Source: Halorubrum persicum (GTDB lineage: Archaea; Halobacteriota; Halobacteria; Halobacteriales; Haloferacaceae). From it: a DNA stretch of 39,898 nt. Below the pieces are notes generated by a model. The model was not told the origin of the DNA. It did not search any database and was given only the letters and a program-made list of their open reading frames with translations. Positions 24,138 through 32,352 of the stretch are shown here, one piece after another; the first letter of the stretch is position 1; each line of letters begins with the position of its first letter. The stretch spans positions 1 through 39,898 of the forward strand of contig NZ_NHOA01000012.1 in NCBI RefSeq assembly GCF_002727125.1. The letters run 5' to 3'. The translations under genes were made by a program, and so were the position numbers.

Positions 24138-26264
24138 TCAGTCGTCGGCCGCGACGCGGTCAGCGAACTGCGGGAGTTCATCTTCGAGCAGCGCCACGGT
24201 CGCCAGCCGGATCGCGTGGGGCCATCCGAGCGGCGTCGCGCTGTCGGGGGTCCCGTCGTCGAAGAACTGTTCGGGGAGGTAGCTCGTCGGTTCGCAGAGC
24301 GTTCCGCCGGGCGAGACCTGGGCGAGCAGCTCCCGAGCGCGCTCGACCATCTCGGCCGCGCGGGGGTCGCCGCGGTCGGCGAGCAGGACGGCCAGCTCGG
24401 CGCAGGCGTTCGCGCCCCACGCGGTCGAGACCGTCCACACCTTCTCCGAGCGCTGGCCGGCCCGCCGCCAGCCGTCGCCCTCGTACCGGATCAGGCCCGC
24501 GATGTCGTCGGTCTCGTGCGTGAGCCCGTCGACGACCGTCTCGACGTGCGAGACCAGGCGGTCGAGGCGCTCGTCGTCGACCGCACCCGCCTCCTCGGCC
24601 CCGTCGCCCCCGCCGAGCGCGTCGAACGACCGGTGCGCGCTCGCCAGCGACAGCGTCGAAGAGTCGAGCCGGTCGTCGATCGCGCCCTCCGGCGTCTCGC
24701 GGAGCGCGTAACAGCCGCGCTCGGGGACCCACAGATCGTCGAGGGCGTCGTACACGCGCGTCGCCTGATCGCGGGCGTGGGCGGCGAGATCATCCGGGAG
24801 GGCAGTGCGGTCGAGGCCGCTCGCCGCGTCGAGCGAGTCCGCGTCGAGCGTCTCGCCGTGGAGCGCGAGCTCGCTGTACGCCTCCAGGAACGTCGCGGTC
24901 GTGTGCGCGAAGCGCCCGGCGCTGTCCTCCCACGCGTTCTGGCAGACGACCGGGCGGCCGTCCGCCGCGAGCGTCTCGTCGAGCCCGGCGAGCGCGGCGA
25001 CGAGGGTCCGGTCGAGGTCCGGCACGTCGACGCCGGCGGCGCGCGCCTGCGCGAGGTAGGCGATGACGCTCCCGGTCTGGTCGGCCTGGTAGTCGACGTC
25101 GGGGCCGTCCTCGATGCGCGCGTTCGCCCAGCCCGGTGCGAGCGCGCCGTTCCGGGGCCACACGCGGTGGGGCCACGAGCCGTCGGGACGCTGGGTGGCG
25201 ACGTACATCTCGGCCGAGCGCGCGTGCCAGTCGTCGAGCCCGAGCCCGAGCCGGTCGTCGGCGTCGAGCGCGAACGTCGAGATCTCGGCGTCGTCGCGGA
25301 ACCACGTGTAGCCGTAGCCGCCGGAGGTCGCGTAGAAGGGGTCGAAGTCGGGGCCGGCGATCCGGAGCCCGGACTCCGCGGAGAGCAGCGACAACACCCG
25401 GAGGTCGGCGACGATCGACTCCCGAGCCGGGACGGAGTCGGGGACCGGGGGAGTCGTCTCACCCGCCGCCGCGGCGAGCGCGTCGGGGTCGTCGAGCTCG
25501 TCGAACAGCTCCGCGAGCCGGTCGCGGGCCGCCCCGCGCGTCGTCTCCTCGCGGTCGGTCAGCAGGGTGCCGACGGTGGCGACGCCGTTCTCGAAGGGTA
25601 CGTCCGCGATGACCTCGCCGGAGAGGCGCTCCTCCTCGTAGCGGTCGCCGTCGCGGTCCCGCGGGAGGTCGGTGGGTGCGTCGTCGAGCAGTTCGGCGAA
25701 CGTCGCCGGGAGCTGGCCGCGCAGGTCGGAGAAGCCGGTGTCGCTCGCGAGGAAGTCGTGCTCGTCGTCGTGGTACACCTCGACCGCGTCGTCGTACCGG
25801 AGCTGGCCGAGGCGATCGTCGCGCCCGTCGGGCGCGAACCGGGCGTAGACGACGAGGGAGAGGTCGTCGGGGTCGACGTTCGCGTGCCCGTCGTCGCCCA
25901 CGTCGATCGCCGCGCGCGTGATGTGGGCGTCGCCGATCGTCGCGTCGTACCGAGTCACCCTCCCGCGGTCGGTGCGATGCACGGTTTCGATCAGGGTCGT
26001 CTCGCCGACGTAGCGCTGCTCGGTCGCGACCTCGTCGAGCCACGTGACCTCGTCGCCGACCGCGAGGCCGACACGCGAGCGGACGAGCCCCGTGAGACCG
26101 GTCAGCGGGTAGCCGAAGTCGCGGAGTTCGCCGCCGGCGTCGACGTGGACGAGTCGCCCGTCGCCGCCCGAAAAGCGACCCGTGACGGTTCGGCGTTCGG
26201 CGGGGAACCGGGTGGCGTGCCCGGTGTTTCGCTTGTAGTCGTCGAGCGCGTCGCGGAGTTGCAT
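24138..26264 (-). CDS. GH15 glucoamylase-type glycoside hydrolase
   Basis: A 708-aa cytoplasmic enzyme of family GH15 (glucoamylase / alpha,alpha-trehalase type). A beta-sandwich N-terminal domain of about 270 residues is followed by an (alpha/alpha)6 barrel. Barrel signatures are YATSGGYGYTWFRDDAEIS, QRPDGSWPHRVWPRNG, the general acid Glu in QNAWEDSAGRFAHTTATFLEAY and the general base Glu in YLPEQFFDDGTPDSATPLGWPHA. There is no signal peptide, so it would degrade imported maltodextrins or stored glucan. I start at 26264, MQLRDALDDYKR. It is divergent from the GH13 gene, 103 bp apart, and belongs with the TrmB regulator downstream. Confidence 0.93.
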   Translation of the reverse strand: MQLRDALDDYKRNTGHATRFPAERRTVTGRFSGGDGRLVHVDAGGELRDFGYPLTGLTGLVRSRVGLAVGDEVTWLDEVATEQRYVGETTLIETVHRTDRGRVTRYDATIGDAHITRAAIDVGDDGHANVDPDDLSLVVYARFAPDGRDDRLGQLRYDDAVEVYHDDEHDFLASDTGFSDLRGQLPATFAELLDDAPTDLPRDRDGDRYEEERLSGEVIADVPFENGVATVGTLLTDREETTRGAARDRLAELFDELDDPDALAAAAGETTPPVPDSVPARESIVADLRVLSLLSAESGLRIAGPDFDPFYATSGGYGYTWFRDDAEISTFALDADDRLGLGLDDWHARSAEMYVATQRPDGSWPHRVWPRNGALAPGWANARIEDGPDVDYQADQTGSVIAYLAQARAAGVDVPDLDRTLVAALAGLDETLAADGRPVVCQNAWEDSAGRFAHTTATFLEAYSELALHGETLDADSLDAASGLDRTALPDDLAAHARDQATRVYDALDDLWVPERGCYALRETPEGAIDDRLDSSTLSLASAHRSFDALGGGDGAEEAGAVDDERLDRLVSHVETVVDGLTHETDDIAGLIRYEGDGWRRAGQRSEKVWTVSTAWGANACAELAVLLADRGDPRAAEMVERARELLAQVSPGGTLCEPTSYLPEQFFDDGTPDSATPLGWPHAIRLATVALLEDELPQFADRVAADD

Positions 26265-26367
26265 TACGCGGGTAAACGACCCCTCCGCGTATGAAGTTTT
26301 GGTGTAATTATTATTCATTCATTCTCGGAACGGAAACCCTCAAGCCGGGGCGACGCCGGTAGCCCGT

Positions 26368-28587
26368 ATGCACGAACCCGGTCCGCCGCGCACGACGAGC
26401 GTCGGCGACTCCGTCGAGTTGGCTCCGCGAAACCCCGATCCCGACGGCACCTACGAGTGGACGCTCCGCGATGCGCCCGAGGAGAGCGACGGGGGCGTCC
26501 TCGATTTCGGCCAGACGAGCCGTGCCGACGCGCCGGTCGTCCACCTCCGCCCCGACGTGCCCGGCACGTACGTCCTGACGCTCGACGCGCCGGACGGAAC
26601 GCATCGACAGCGGGTGCGCGCGTACCCCGACGAGCGGCGGTCGGTCGAGCTCCGCGTCCCCGCCGCGGACCTCCCGGTCGACGACGGGGACGTGGACCGC
26701 GTCTCGCTGATGTGGTCTCACAACGACCGCCTGCTCGCGCGCGACCGCCCGGAGCGCGACGGCGACGACTGGGTGTACGAGGTCCGCGTCCCGCCCGGCC
26801 GCCACGGGTTCAGCTTCGTCGCCAACGACGACCCCGGCAACGTGCACAGCGACGAGGTGACCGTGCCGGGACCGGGCCGACCGCGCGTCTCGCTGTCGGC
26901 GACGGTCGTCGACGGTGAAGCCGGGAGCGGCCCGTCCGTCCGGATCGACGCCGACGCCGCGGCGCCTCCCGACCTAGACGGCGACGGCGAGATCGGCCGA
27001 AACAGCGGCGACTCCCCCGTCGCCGTCGACTTCCTCGTCGACGACCGCGACGCGGCCCCCGAGGCGGTCGCGCGGATCGAGTCGCTGACGGCGGGCGACG
27101 CCCTCTCGATCCCGCTCGCGGAGCTCCCCAACGACCTCGCTGGCGGGATCCGGATCCACGCCGTCCCCCACGCGGACCGGTACGGCGCCGGGGAGACGGT
27201 TCGGATCGAGCGAGGCGAAGGGGGGTCGATCGCGGTGAGCGACCCTCACGCGCCTCCCGAGTGGGCCGACTCGCCGACGATCTACGAGGTGTTCGTCCGG
27301 TCGTTCGCCGGCGACACCCTCCCGACGACGTTCCGCGAGATCGAGCGGCGGGTCCCCTACATCGAGAGCCTCGGCGTCGACGCGCTGTGGCTCACGCCGG
27401 TGCTCGCCTCGCCGACGGAGCACGGCTACCACGTCACCGACTACGGCGACACCGCCGCCGACCTCGGCGACCGCGAGGCGTTCGAGTCGCTCGTCGACGC
27501 CTGTCACGAGGCGGGGATCAGGGTCGTCTTCGACCTGGTGATCAACCACACCTCCCGCGACCACCCCTTCTTCCAGATGCACGCCGCCGGCGTCGACGCG
27601 TACGCCGACTACTACCGGCGGACCGACGGCACCTTCGACGTGACCGACACCGACTGGGCGGAGCTCGCCGATGGCGACATGCCCGAGTACTACTTCAACT
27701 GGCGGCGGATCCCGAACCTCAACTTCGACAGCCCGGCGGTCCGCGAGTGGCTCCTCGACGTGGTCGACGAGTGGAGCGCGGTCGTCGACGGCTTCCGCGC
27801 CGACGTGGCGTGGGGGGTCCCCCACGGCTTCTGGAAGGAGGTCGGAGAGCGCGTACCCGACGACTTCCTCCTGCTCGACGAGACGCTCCCGCACGACCCC
27901 TTCTACGGCGAGGGGGAGTTCGACATCCACTACGACACCTCGCTGTACGGGGTGCTCCGGAAGGTCGGCGCCGGCGAGGCGCCCGCGGACGCGATTTCGG
28001 AGGCGTTCGACCGCGCCGAGTGGCTCGGCTTCGACGACCCGAGCCGCCAGATGCGCTACGTCGAGAACCACGACGAGGAGCGCTACCTCGCGGAGTACGG
28101 GTTATGGGCGCTGAAAGCGGCGGCCGCGGCGACGTTCACGCTTCCCGGCGCGCCGATGATATACGCCGGCCAGGAGCGGGGGAACGAGACGTACCGCGGC
28201 CCGATCCGGTGGCACGACGGCGACAACGCCCTCACCGACTTCCACCGCGACCTCGCCGCGCTCCGCGAGCGCGAACCGCTCCTTCGGGACGGCGCCGTCG
28301 ACTTCGAGGGCCGCGCCGCCGGGGTGTCGGTCGTCGACGGCGACCCCGAGCGCGTGACGGCGTACGAGCGCACGACGACGGCCGACTCGGTCCTCGTCGT
28401 CATCAACTTCGCCGACCGGCCTGCGAGAGTGGCCGTGCCACCGACGTTCGAGGCCGACCTGTTCGCGGGCGACGGGGCCGCCCGGATCGACGGGGAGGTC
28501 ACGGTCGAGAGCGTCGCCGTCCTTCGGGAGGAGGCGCCCCCCTCCGATGCGTGTCGTCGCGGCGATCGAGACGACCCTTATAAGTAA
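26368..28587 (+). CDS. GH13 alpha-amylase-family enzyme
   Basis: A 739-aa enzyme. Residues 1-290 form N-terminal beta domains (immunoglobulin-like, then a CBM48-like segment, VPPGRHGFSFVANDDPGNVHSDEV). The GH13 barrel begins at SPTIYEVFVRSFAGD. Conserved regions: I DLVINH, II GFRADVAWG with nucleophile Asp479, III LLLDETL with acid Glu505, IV YVENHDEERY. No signal peptide, so it is cytoplasmic; cyclomaltodextrinase/neopullulanase-like or maltogenic activity is likely, but sequence does not fix it. The last codons (RDDPYK) overlap the TATA box of the trmB gene. Confidence 0.92.
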   Translation: MHEPGPPRTTSVGDSVELAPRNPDPDGTYEWTLRDAPEESDGGVLDFGQTSRADAPVVHLRPDVPGTYVLTLDAPDGTHRQRVRAYPDERRSVELRVPAADLPVDDGDVDRVSLMWSHNDRLLARDRPERDGDDWVYEVRVPPGRHGFSFVANDDPGNVHSDEVTVPGPGRPRVSLSATVVDGEAGSGPSVRIDADAAAPPDLDGDGEIGRNSGDSPVAVDFLVDDRDAAPEAVARIESLTAGDALSIPLAELPNDLAGGIRIHAVPHADRYGAGETVRIERGEGGSIAVSDPHAPPEWADSPTIYEVFVRSFAGDTLPTTFREIERRVPYIESLGVDALWLTPVLASPTEHGYHVTDYGDTAADLGDREAFESLVDACHEAGIRVVFDLVINHTSRDHPFFQMHAAGVDAYADYYRRTDGTFDVTDTDWAELADGDMPEYYFNWRRIPNLNFDSPAVREWLLDVVDEWSAVVDGFRADVAWGVPHGFWKEVGERVPDDFLLLDETLPHDPFYGEGEFDIHYDTSLYGVLRKVGAGEAPADAISEAFDRAEWLGFDDPSRQMRYVENHDEERYLAEYGLWALKAAAAATFTLPGAPMIYAGQERGNETYRGPIRWHDGDNALTDFHRDLAALREREPLLRDGAVDFEGRAAGVSVVDGDPERVTAYERTTTADSVLVVINFADRPARVAVPPTFEADLFAGDGAARIDGEVTVESVAVLREEAPPSDACRRGDRDDPYK
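28577..28584 (+). promoter_or_regulatory. TATA box of trmB inside the GH13 gene
   Basis: CTTATAAG, a palindromic TATA box, ends at 28584, just before the GH13 stop (28585-28587) and 25 nt before the trmB ATG at 28610. The regulator thus has its own leaderless promoter within the coding sequence of the gene before it. Confidence 0.7.
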
Positions 28588-28609
28588 TACCCACGCGCAT
28601 CACTGTCAC

Positions 28610-29713
28610 ATGGACGACCGGACGCTGAACGATCTTCTCCGCCGGTTCGGACTCTCTGATAAGGAGATCGACACGTACCTCAGCCTCTTGGCGCACGGCG
28701 AGGCGAAGGCGAGCACCATCGCCGACGCCGCGGGAGTGTCGAAACGCTACGTCTACAGCGTGAGCGAGTCGCTCGCGGAGCGCGGCTTCGTCGAGGTGAA
28801 CGACCACGTCGTGCCGACGACGATCCGTGCGAACCCGCCGGACGAGGTGATAAACCGGCTCCGCGCGGACGTGGACGCGATCCGCCCCGCGTTGGAGGAG
28901 CGGTTCTCGCGGGTCGAGCGGCAGACCGAGCAGTTCGAGGTGATCAAGTCTCGGGTGACGGTGACGAAGCGAATCCGGTCGCTTCTCGCGGACGCCGTCG
29001 ACGAGGTGACGCTGTCTATCACCGCCGGCCACCTCCCCGAGATCCGCGACTCCCTGGTCGAGGCGGTCGATCGCGGCGTGCTCGTGCTGCTCATCGTCTC
29101 CGACGCCGGTACCGCGGAAGATATCGAAGGGGAACTCGACGGCGTCGCCAGCGTCGTTCGGACGTGGAGCGAGGCGATGCCCACCCTGCTCACCGTCGAC
29201 GCGGCGGCCGGGGTCGTCGTCCCCCCCGAGCTGTTGCGCCGGTCCAACACCGACCGGCAGGCGATCCACTTCTCGCAGGAGCAGCTCGCGCCCGTGATCG
29301 CCGGCTCGTTCCTCGGGAACTACTGGCCGGCCGCGAGCGAGGTCGCGACCGCGGACCCCGCGCCGCTCCCGGCCGAGTACGGGAACTTCAGGCAGACCGT
29401 CCTCCAGGCGACGCTCCGGCTCCGGGCGGGCGAGACGCCCCACGTCACCGTGGGAGGTCGGTGGACCGACGACGACGAGCCGGTCGAAGTCAGCGGCCGC
29501 GTCGTCGAGTCGAAACAGGGGATGGTGGAGCCGACGACCAACGAGTTCCCCGTCGAAAACTCGCTCGTCGTCGAGACCGACGAGGGCGAGACCGTCACGG
29601 TCGGGGGACAGGGCGCGTTCGTCGAGGACGTGGAGGCCGACCTCGTCCGGATCGAGGCAGACGAGAGCGGACCCGACGAGACGGACGCCGGGAACGTGGC
29701 GGGCGACGAGTAA
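28610..29713 (+). CDS. TrmB-family sugar-sensing transcription regulator
   Basis: A 367-aa TrmB-type regulator. The N-terminal winged helix is RFGLSDKEIDTYLSLLAHGEAKASTIADAAGVSKRYVYSVSESLAERGFV. A coiled helix (VINRLRADVDAIRPALEERFSRVERQTEQFEV) leads to the TrmB sugar-binding domain, which ends with EVSGRVVESKQGMVEPTTNEFPVENSLVV. TrmB proteins bind maltose, trehalose or glucose and control glycolytic, gluconeogenic or sugar-uptake genes. The GH13 and GH15 genes are the obvious local targets. I start at 28610, where the TATA box fits. Its 3' end overlaps the readthrough tail of an opposite-strand gene. Confidence 0.93.
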   Translation: MDDRTLNDLLRRFGLSDKEIDTYLSLLAHGEAKASTIADAAGVSKRYVYSVSESLAERGFVEVNDHVVPTTIRANPPDEVINRLRADVDAIRPALEERFSRVERQTEQFEVIKSRVTVTKRIRSLLADAVDEVTLSITAGHLPEIRDSLVEAVDRGVLVLLIVSDAGTAEDIEGELDGVASVVRTWSEAMPTLLTVDAAAGVVVPPELLRRSNTDRQAIHFSQEQLAPVIAGSFLGNYWPAASEVATADPAPLPAEYGNFRQTVLQATLRLRAGETPHVTVGGRWTDDDEPVEVSGRVVESKQGMVEPTTNEFPVENSLVVETDEGETVTVGGQGAFVEDVEADLVRIEADESGPDETDAGNVAGDE

Positions 29714-29952
29714 CGGCGCGAGCGCGGGCGGGGAACGTAGTACGGCAGCCGCGGGTCGTACCGGCGAAGCGCGTCGCGGTACTGCTCGGTGGCGCGCGCC
29801 GCGGCGCGCGCGACCGGCCGGCTCTCGAACCGGAGCCCGGTCGCCGGGACCGGTCGGTCGCCGTACCGCGCACAGACGAGCGAGTACTCGCCCGTCTCGC
29901 TCGCGAGCGATTCGATGTGGTCGCCGATCTCGAGTAGCGTCGTTCCGATCAC
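29320..29952 (-). CDS. DUF7552-like protein with antisense readthrough tail
   Basis: A 210-aa reading frame. Only the first 75 residues look like a protein family: TLLEIGDHIESLASETGEYSLVCARYGDRPVP, GLRFESRPVARAAARATEQYRDALRRYDPRLPYY, resembling haloarchaeal DUF7552. After YY the frame turns Ser/Arg/Pro-rich and runs 394 bases antisense through the 3' end of trmB before a stop. I infer that the normal 3' end was lost and the frame now reads through. The start is GTG at 29952 with an unusually perfect Shine-Dalgarno GGAGGTGA at 29959-29966, six nt before it. It follows FAD protein 1 by 23 nt and is the last gene of that operon. Confidence 0.7.
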   Translation of the reverse strand: MIGTTLLEIGDHIESLASETGEYSLVCARYGDRPVPATGLRFESRPVARAAARATEQYRDALRRYDPRLPYYVPRPRSRRYSSPATFPASVSSGPLSSASIRTRSASTSSTNAPCPPTVTVSPSSVSTTSEFSTGNSLVVGSTIPCFDSTTRPLTSTGSSSSVHRPPTVTWGVSPARSRSVAWRTVCLKFPYSAGSGAGSAVATSLAAGQ

Positions 29953-29958
29953 GTGATG

Positions 29959-29966
29959 TCACCTCC
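29959..29966 (-). promoter_or_regulatory. Perfect Shine-Dalgarno before the DUF7552-like gene
   Basis: GGAGGTGA on the minus strand is fully complementary to the archaeal 16S rRNA 3' end and ends 6 nt before the GTG at 29952. Rare in this window of mostly leaderless or coupled genes, it decides the start. Confidence 0.75.
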
Positions 29967-29975
29967 TCGCGCGGC

Positions 29976-30866
29976 TCACTCCTCCAGGCTCGGGTGCGTC
30001 TCCTGCGGATCCGGGTGCGGCGCCGCGAACCGCTCCCGGACGACTTCGCGCGAGTCCGCCTCGCGCTCGCGTCGCTCGTCGTCGTCGATCTCCTCGCAGC
30101 CCGGCGGCACCTCCCGACCCCGGTCGCTGAAGTACCCCTCGGGCGCGACCCAGTCGTGGTAGAACCCCCGGTCGTCCGCCTCGAGGATCGTCACGCCGAC
30201 CTCGGCGCCGTGGCCCGCACACACCGCCGCCTGATGCGACTTCTCCGCGAGGCGGCCGGCCGCGTACAGCCCGTCGACGCCGGTCCGCCCGCGCTCGTCG
30301 GTGTCGACGTACGACTTCCCGCGGTCGAGGATCCCGACGCCCGCGACGTCCTCGAGGTAGCCGACCTCGTTTTTCGTCGCCGCGACGACGTACCGGGCTC
30401 GGATCGGATCGCCGGGAGCGTGGCCGTCGTTGCGGTTGCCCACGTCGTCGCCGTCGTCCGCGCCATCGTCGTCGACGTTGTCATGACCGTCCGCGTCGTC
30501 GTCGATCTCGACGACGAACCGGGCCGAGTCGGTGTCGTCGCCGTCGTCCGCTCCCTCGTCCCTGTCGGCCGCCGCGACCCGCGAGACCCGGGCGTCGACC
30601 CGATCGGCGCCGGCGTTCTCGGCCTGTTCGCCGAGGAGGTCGAGGAGCTGTCGGGCGTTGACGCCGAGCGGGAAGCCGGGGAAGTTCTCCAGATGTGCGT
30701 TCCGTCGGAGGATCGACTCCCCGGAGTCGACGACGAGCGTGTCGAGCCCCTGGCGGGCCGTGAACACGGCCGCCGAGAGCCCGGCGACGCCCCCGCCGAC
30801 GACGACGACGTCGCGGAGCGCGCGTGAGTCGCCCGCCGACTCTCCCGGCGTCTCGCTCCCGTTCAT
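29976..30866 (-). CDS. TrxR-like FAD protein 1 lacking the NAD(P)H domain
   Basis: A 296-aa flavoprotein. The FAD motif DVVVVGGGVAGLSAAVFTARQG is at residues 19-40, followed by ILRRNAHLENFPGFPLGVNARQL, as in thioredoxin reductase-like enzymes. The second FAD half, GVDGLYAAGRLAEKSHQAAVCAGHGAEV, is at 196-223. Between the halves, where thioredoxin reductase has its NAD(P)H domain with the CxxC, there is only a 50-residue Asp-rich linker. A 70-residue C-terminal extension (FYHDWVAPEGYFSDRG) follows. Its ATG overlaps the stop of a 51-aa ORF, and the operon is led by a ferric-siderophore-type binding protein. I infer a role in iron release or substrate reduction, with an electron donor other than NAD(P)H through this chain. 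Confidence 0.85.
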   Translation of the reverse strand: MNGSETPGESAGDSRALRDVVVVGGGVAGLSAAVFTARQGLDTLVVDSGESILRRNAHLENFPGFPLGVNARQLLDLLGEQAENAGADRVDARVSRVAAADRDEGADDGDDTDSARFVVEIDDDADGHDNVDDDGADDGDDVGNRNDGHAPGDPIRARYVVAATKNEVGYLEDVAGVGILDRGKSYVDTDERGRTGVDGLYAAGRLAEKSHQAAVCAGHGAEVGVTILEADDRGFYHDWVAPEGYFSDRGREVPPGCEEIDDDERREREADSREVVRERFAAPHPDPQETHPSLEE

Positions 30867-31018
30867 CGGTCGATCCCCCGTACGATCCGCGGATCGTCGC
30901 TGTCGATCGCCATACCGTCCGGCGCGGGGGAGCCGCCGTAGTCGCTTCGGTCCACGGGCGGAGCGCTCCCACTCGGTCTGACGACCCCGGTCGCGACCGT
31001 CGGCTCGCGAGCGCGCAT
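30863..31018 (-). CDS. 51-aa translationally coupled small ORF
   Basis: The binding-protein gene ends in TAG at 31019-31021 and the next base starts ATG (31018). This ORF codes for 51 residues: MRAREPTVATGVVRPSGSAP, then an acidic Asp/Gly-rich stretch and the end RIVRGIDR. Its TGA overlaps the ATG of FAD protein 1 by four bases. Coupling on both sides and the absence of any other use for the space favour a real gene. I recognise no family, cysteine or membrane segment. It could also serve only as a ribosome relay between the two large genes. Confidence 0.5.
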   Translation of the reverse strand: MRAREPTVATGVVRPSGSAPPVDRSDYGGSPAPDGMAIDSDDPRIVRGIDR

Positions 31019-32272
31019 CTACAGGGCCCCGTTGATCGCGTCCGCGACGCGCTGGCGGTCGAACAGCCGTTCGCCCTCCGGAATCTCCGGGTATGGTCCC
31101 GACTCGTACCGCGGCCACGAGCCGAACTCGTCGGGGTAGAGCTGTTTGGCGGTCATCTCGAGCTGGAAGAGGTTCAGGATCGGCCCCTGATAGCGTGCGC
31201 CCTGCGGGTGGATGCGGTCGTTCTGCACCGCGGTGACCTGCGAGCCGACCGGGTCCTCCTCGAAGGCGGCCCGCCGCCCGGCCATGTCCGTTCCCGGCTC
31301 CATGCCGCCGAGGTAGAGGATGACGTCGGGGTCGGCCTCGAGGATGGTCTCGAAGTCGACGACCGTCCCGGACTCGACGTCCCCCTCGAACGCGTCTCGC
31401 GGCCCGAGCGGCCGCGTGTGCGAGGTGAGGAAGCCGGGGTTGCTCAGCGTGTACGCGTAGATCTGCTCGATGTCGGCGGCGGCGATCATGATCGCGGTCG
31501 GACGCTCCGCCTCGGGCGGGAGCCGCTCGTCGATCGTGGCGAGCAGGTCCTCGCGGACCGCCGCGAGCGCCTCGTAGCGCTCGCGCTCTTGGAACGCCTC
31601 GGCGACGATCTCGAACTGCTCCCAGAGCCCGTAGTACCGGTAGCCGTCGGCCCACCCCTCGGCGGGCTCCTGATGACGGTCGCTGAGGGAGTTGCCGAAC
31701 CACGGCGAGACGTGCTCGCCGATCTCGTCGATGTCCTCGCGGTCCCACCCCTCCAGCTGCGTCACCCACGCCGGGTCCGCGAGGTGAACGTCGCTGTCGA
31801 GCTCGTACAGCTTCTCTTTGTCCGGCTCCCAGGAGGAGTAGAGCCCCGACCAGTCGAGCGTGACGCCGGGGAGCCGCTCGACGTACTGGTTCCAGAGCCC
31901 GTCGTAGTAGTCCGGCGCGTGCAGCGCCGTGACGCCGTCTCCCCGACCGAGCGCGAACGCCATGTCCGCGTGGTGGGTAAGCCGCGTGAACACCGTCTCC
32001 GGCGGCGACTCGAAGGTCACCTCGCCCACCGGCGAGATCGACGCCGCGTAGCTCCCGTCGGCGTCGTCCGCGGTCTGTGACTCCGCCGAGCCGTCGCCGG
32101 TCGAGCCGGTAGCCGTCGACTCGCTCCCGGTCGCGTCGGGAGCGGACGAGTCGGGGTCGGCGCCGTCGCCGCCGGTACAGCCGGCGAGGAGGCCGCCGAG
32201 CGCGACGGTGACGCCGTACTTGGTAAACGCTCTGCGGGTTGGTGCGCCGCGTCCCGCGTCGTCTCTGGCCAT
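31019..32272 (-). CDS. Iron-siderophore-type ABC substrate-binding lipoprotein 1
   Basis: A 417-aa exported binding protein. A Tat signal (TRRAFTKYGVTVALGGLLAGC) with lipobox anchors it to the outer membrane face; a Ser/Thr/Asp linker follows. The mature part is a FecB/BtuF-like two-lobed binding protein: SPVGEVTFESPPETVF, LYELDSDVHLADPAWV, ILEADPDVILYLGG and the end GPILNLFQLEMTAKQLYP. It is clearly paralogous to the gene at 35432-36712. The promoter carries an iron operator (32275-32292) directly before the ATG. It heads an operon with the small ORF, FAD protein 1 and the DUF7552-like gene, and presumably uses the permease and ATPase of the other operon. Confidence 0.92.
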   Translation of the reverse strand: MARDDAGRGAPTRRAFTKYGVTVALGGLLAGCTGGDGADPDSSAPDATGSESTATGSTGDGSAESQTADDADGSYAASISPVGEVTFESPPETVFTRLTHHADMAFALGRGDGVTALHAPDYYDGLWNQYVERLPGVTLDWSGLYSSWEPDKEKLYELDSDVHLADPAWVTQLEGWDREDIDEIGEHVSPWFGNSLSDRHQEPAEGWADGYRYYGLWEQFEIVAEAFQERERYEALAAVREDLLATIDERLPPEAERPTAIMIAAADIEQIYAYTLSNPGFLTSHTRPLGPRDAFEGDVESGTVVDFETILEADPDVILYLGGMEPGTDMAGRRAAFEEDPVGSQVTAVQNDRIHPQGARYQGPILNLFQLEMTAKQLYPDEFGSWPRYESGPYPEIPEGERLFDRQRVADAINGAL

Positions 32273-32274
32273 AT

Positions 32275-32302
32275 TTTTAGGCCAGCCTAAAACAATATAG
32301 TC
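32275..32302 (-). promoter_or_regulatory. Iron operator and TATA box of the SBP1 operon
   Basis: TTTTAGGCCAGCCTAAAA (32275-32292) is a TTTAGG-N4-CCTAAA palindrome beginning 3 nt before the start codon (32272). On the minus strand CTATATTG at 32294-32302 is the TATA box. The operator covers the start of a leaderless transcript, so a bound regulator should repress. Confidence 0.85.
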
Positions 32303-32352
32303 GTTCCGATCCGCCCCGTATCCCCGTCCCCGGCTGCGCCGCCGGACCCGAT

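Noticed and set aside
26265-26367. TrmB operator (TACT-N-GAGTA type) between GH15 and GH13
   Set aside because: The region holds an AT-rich block (26299-26321) but no TACT...GAGTA pair I could find.
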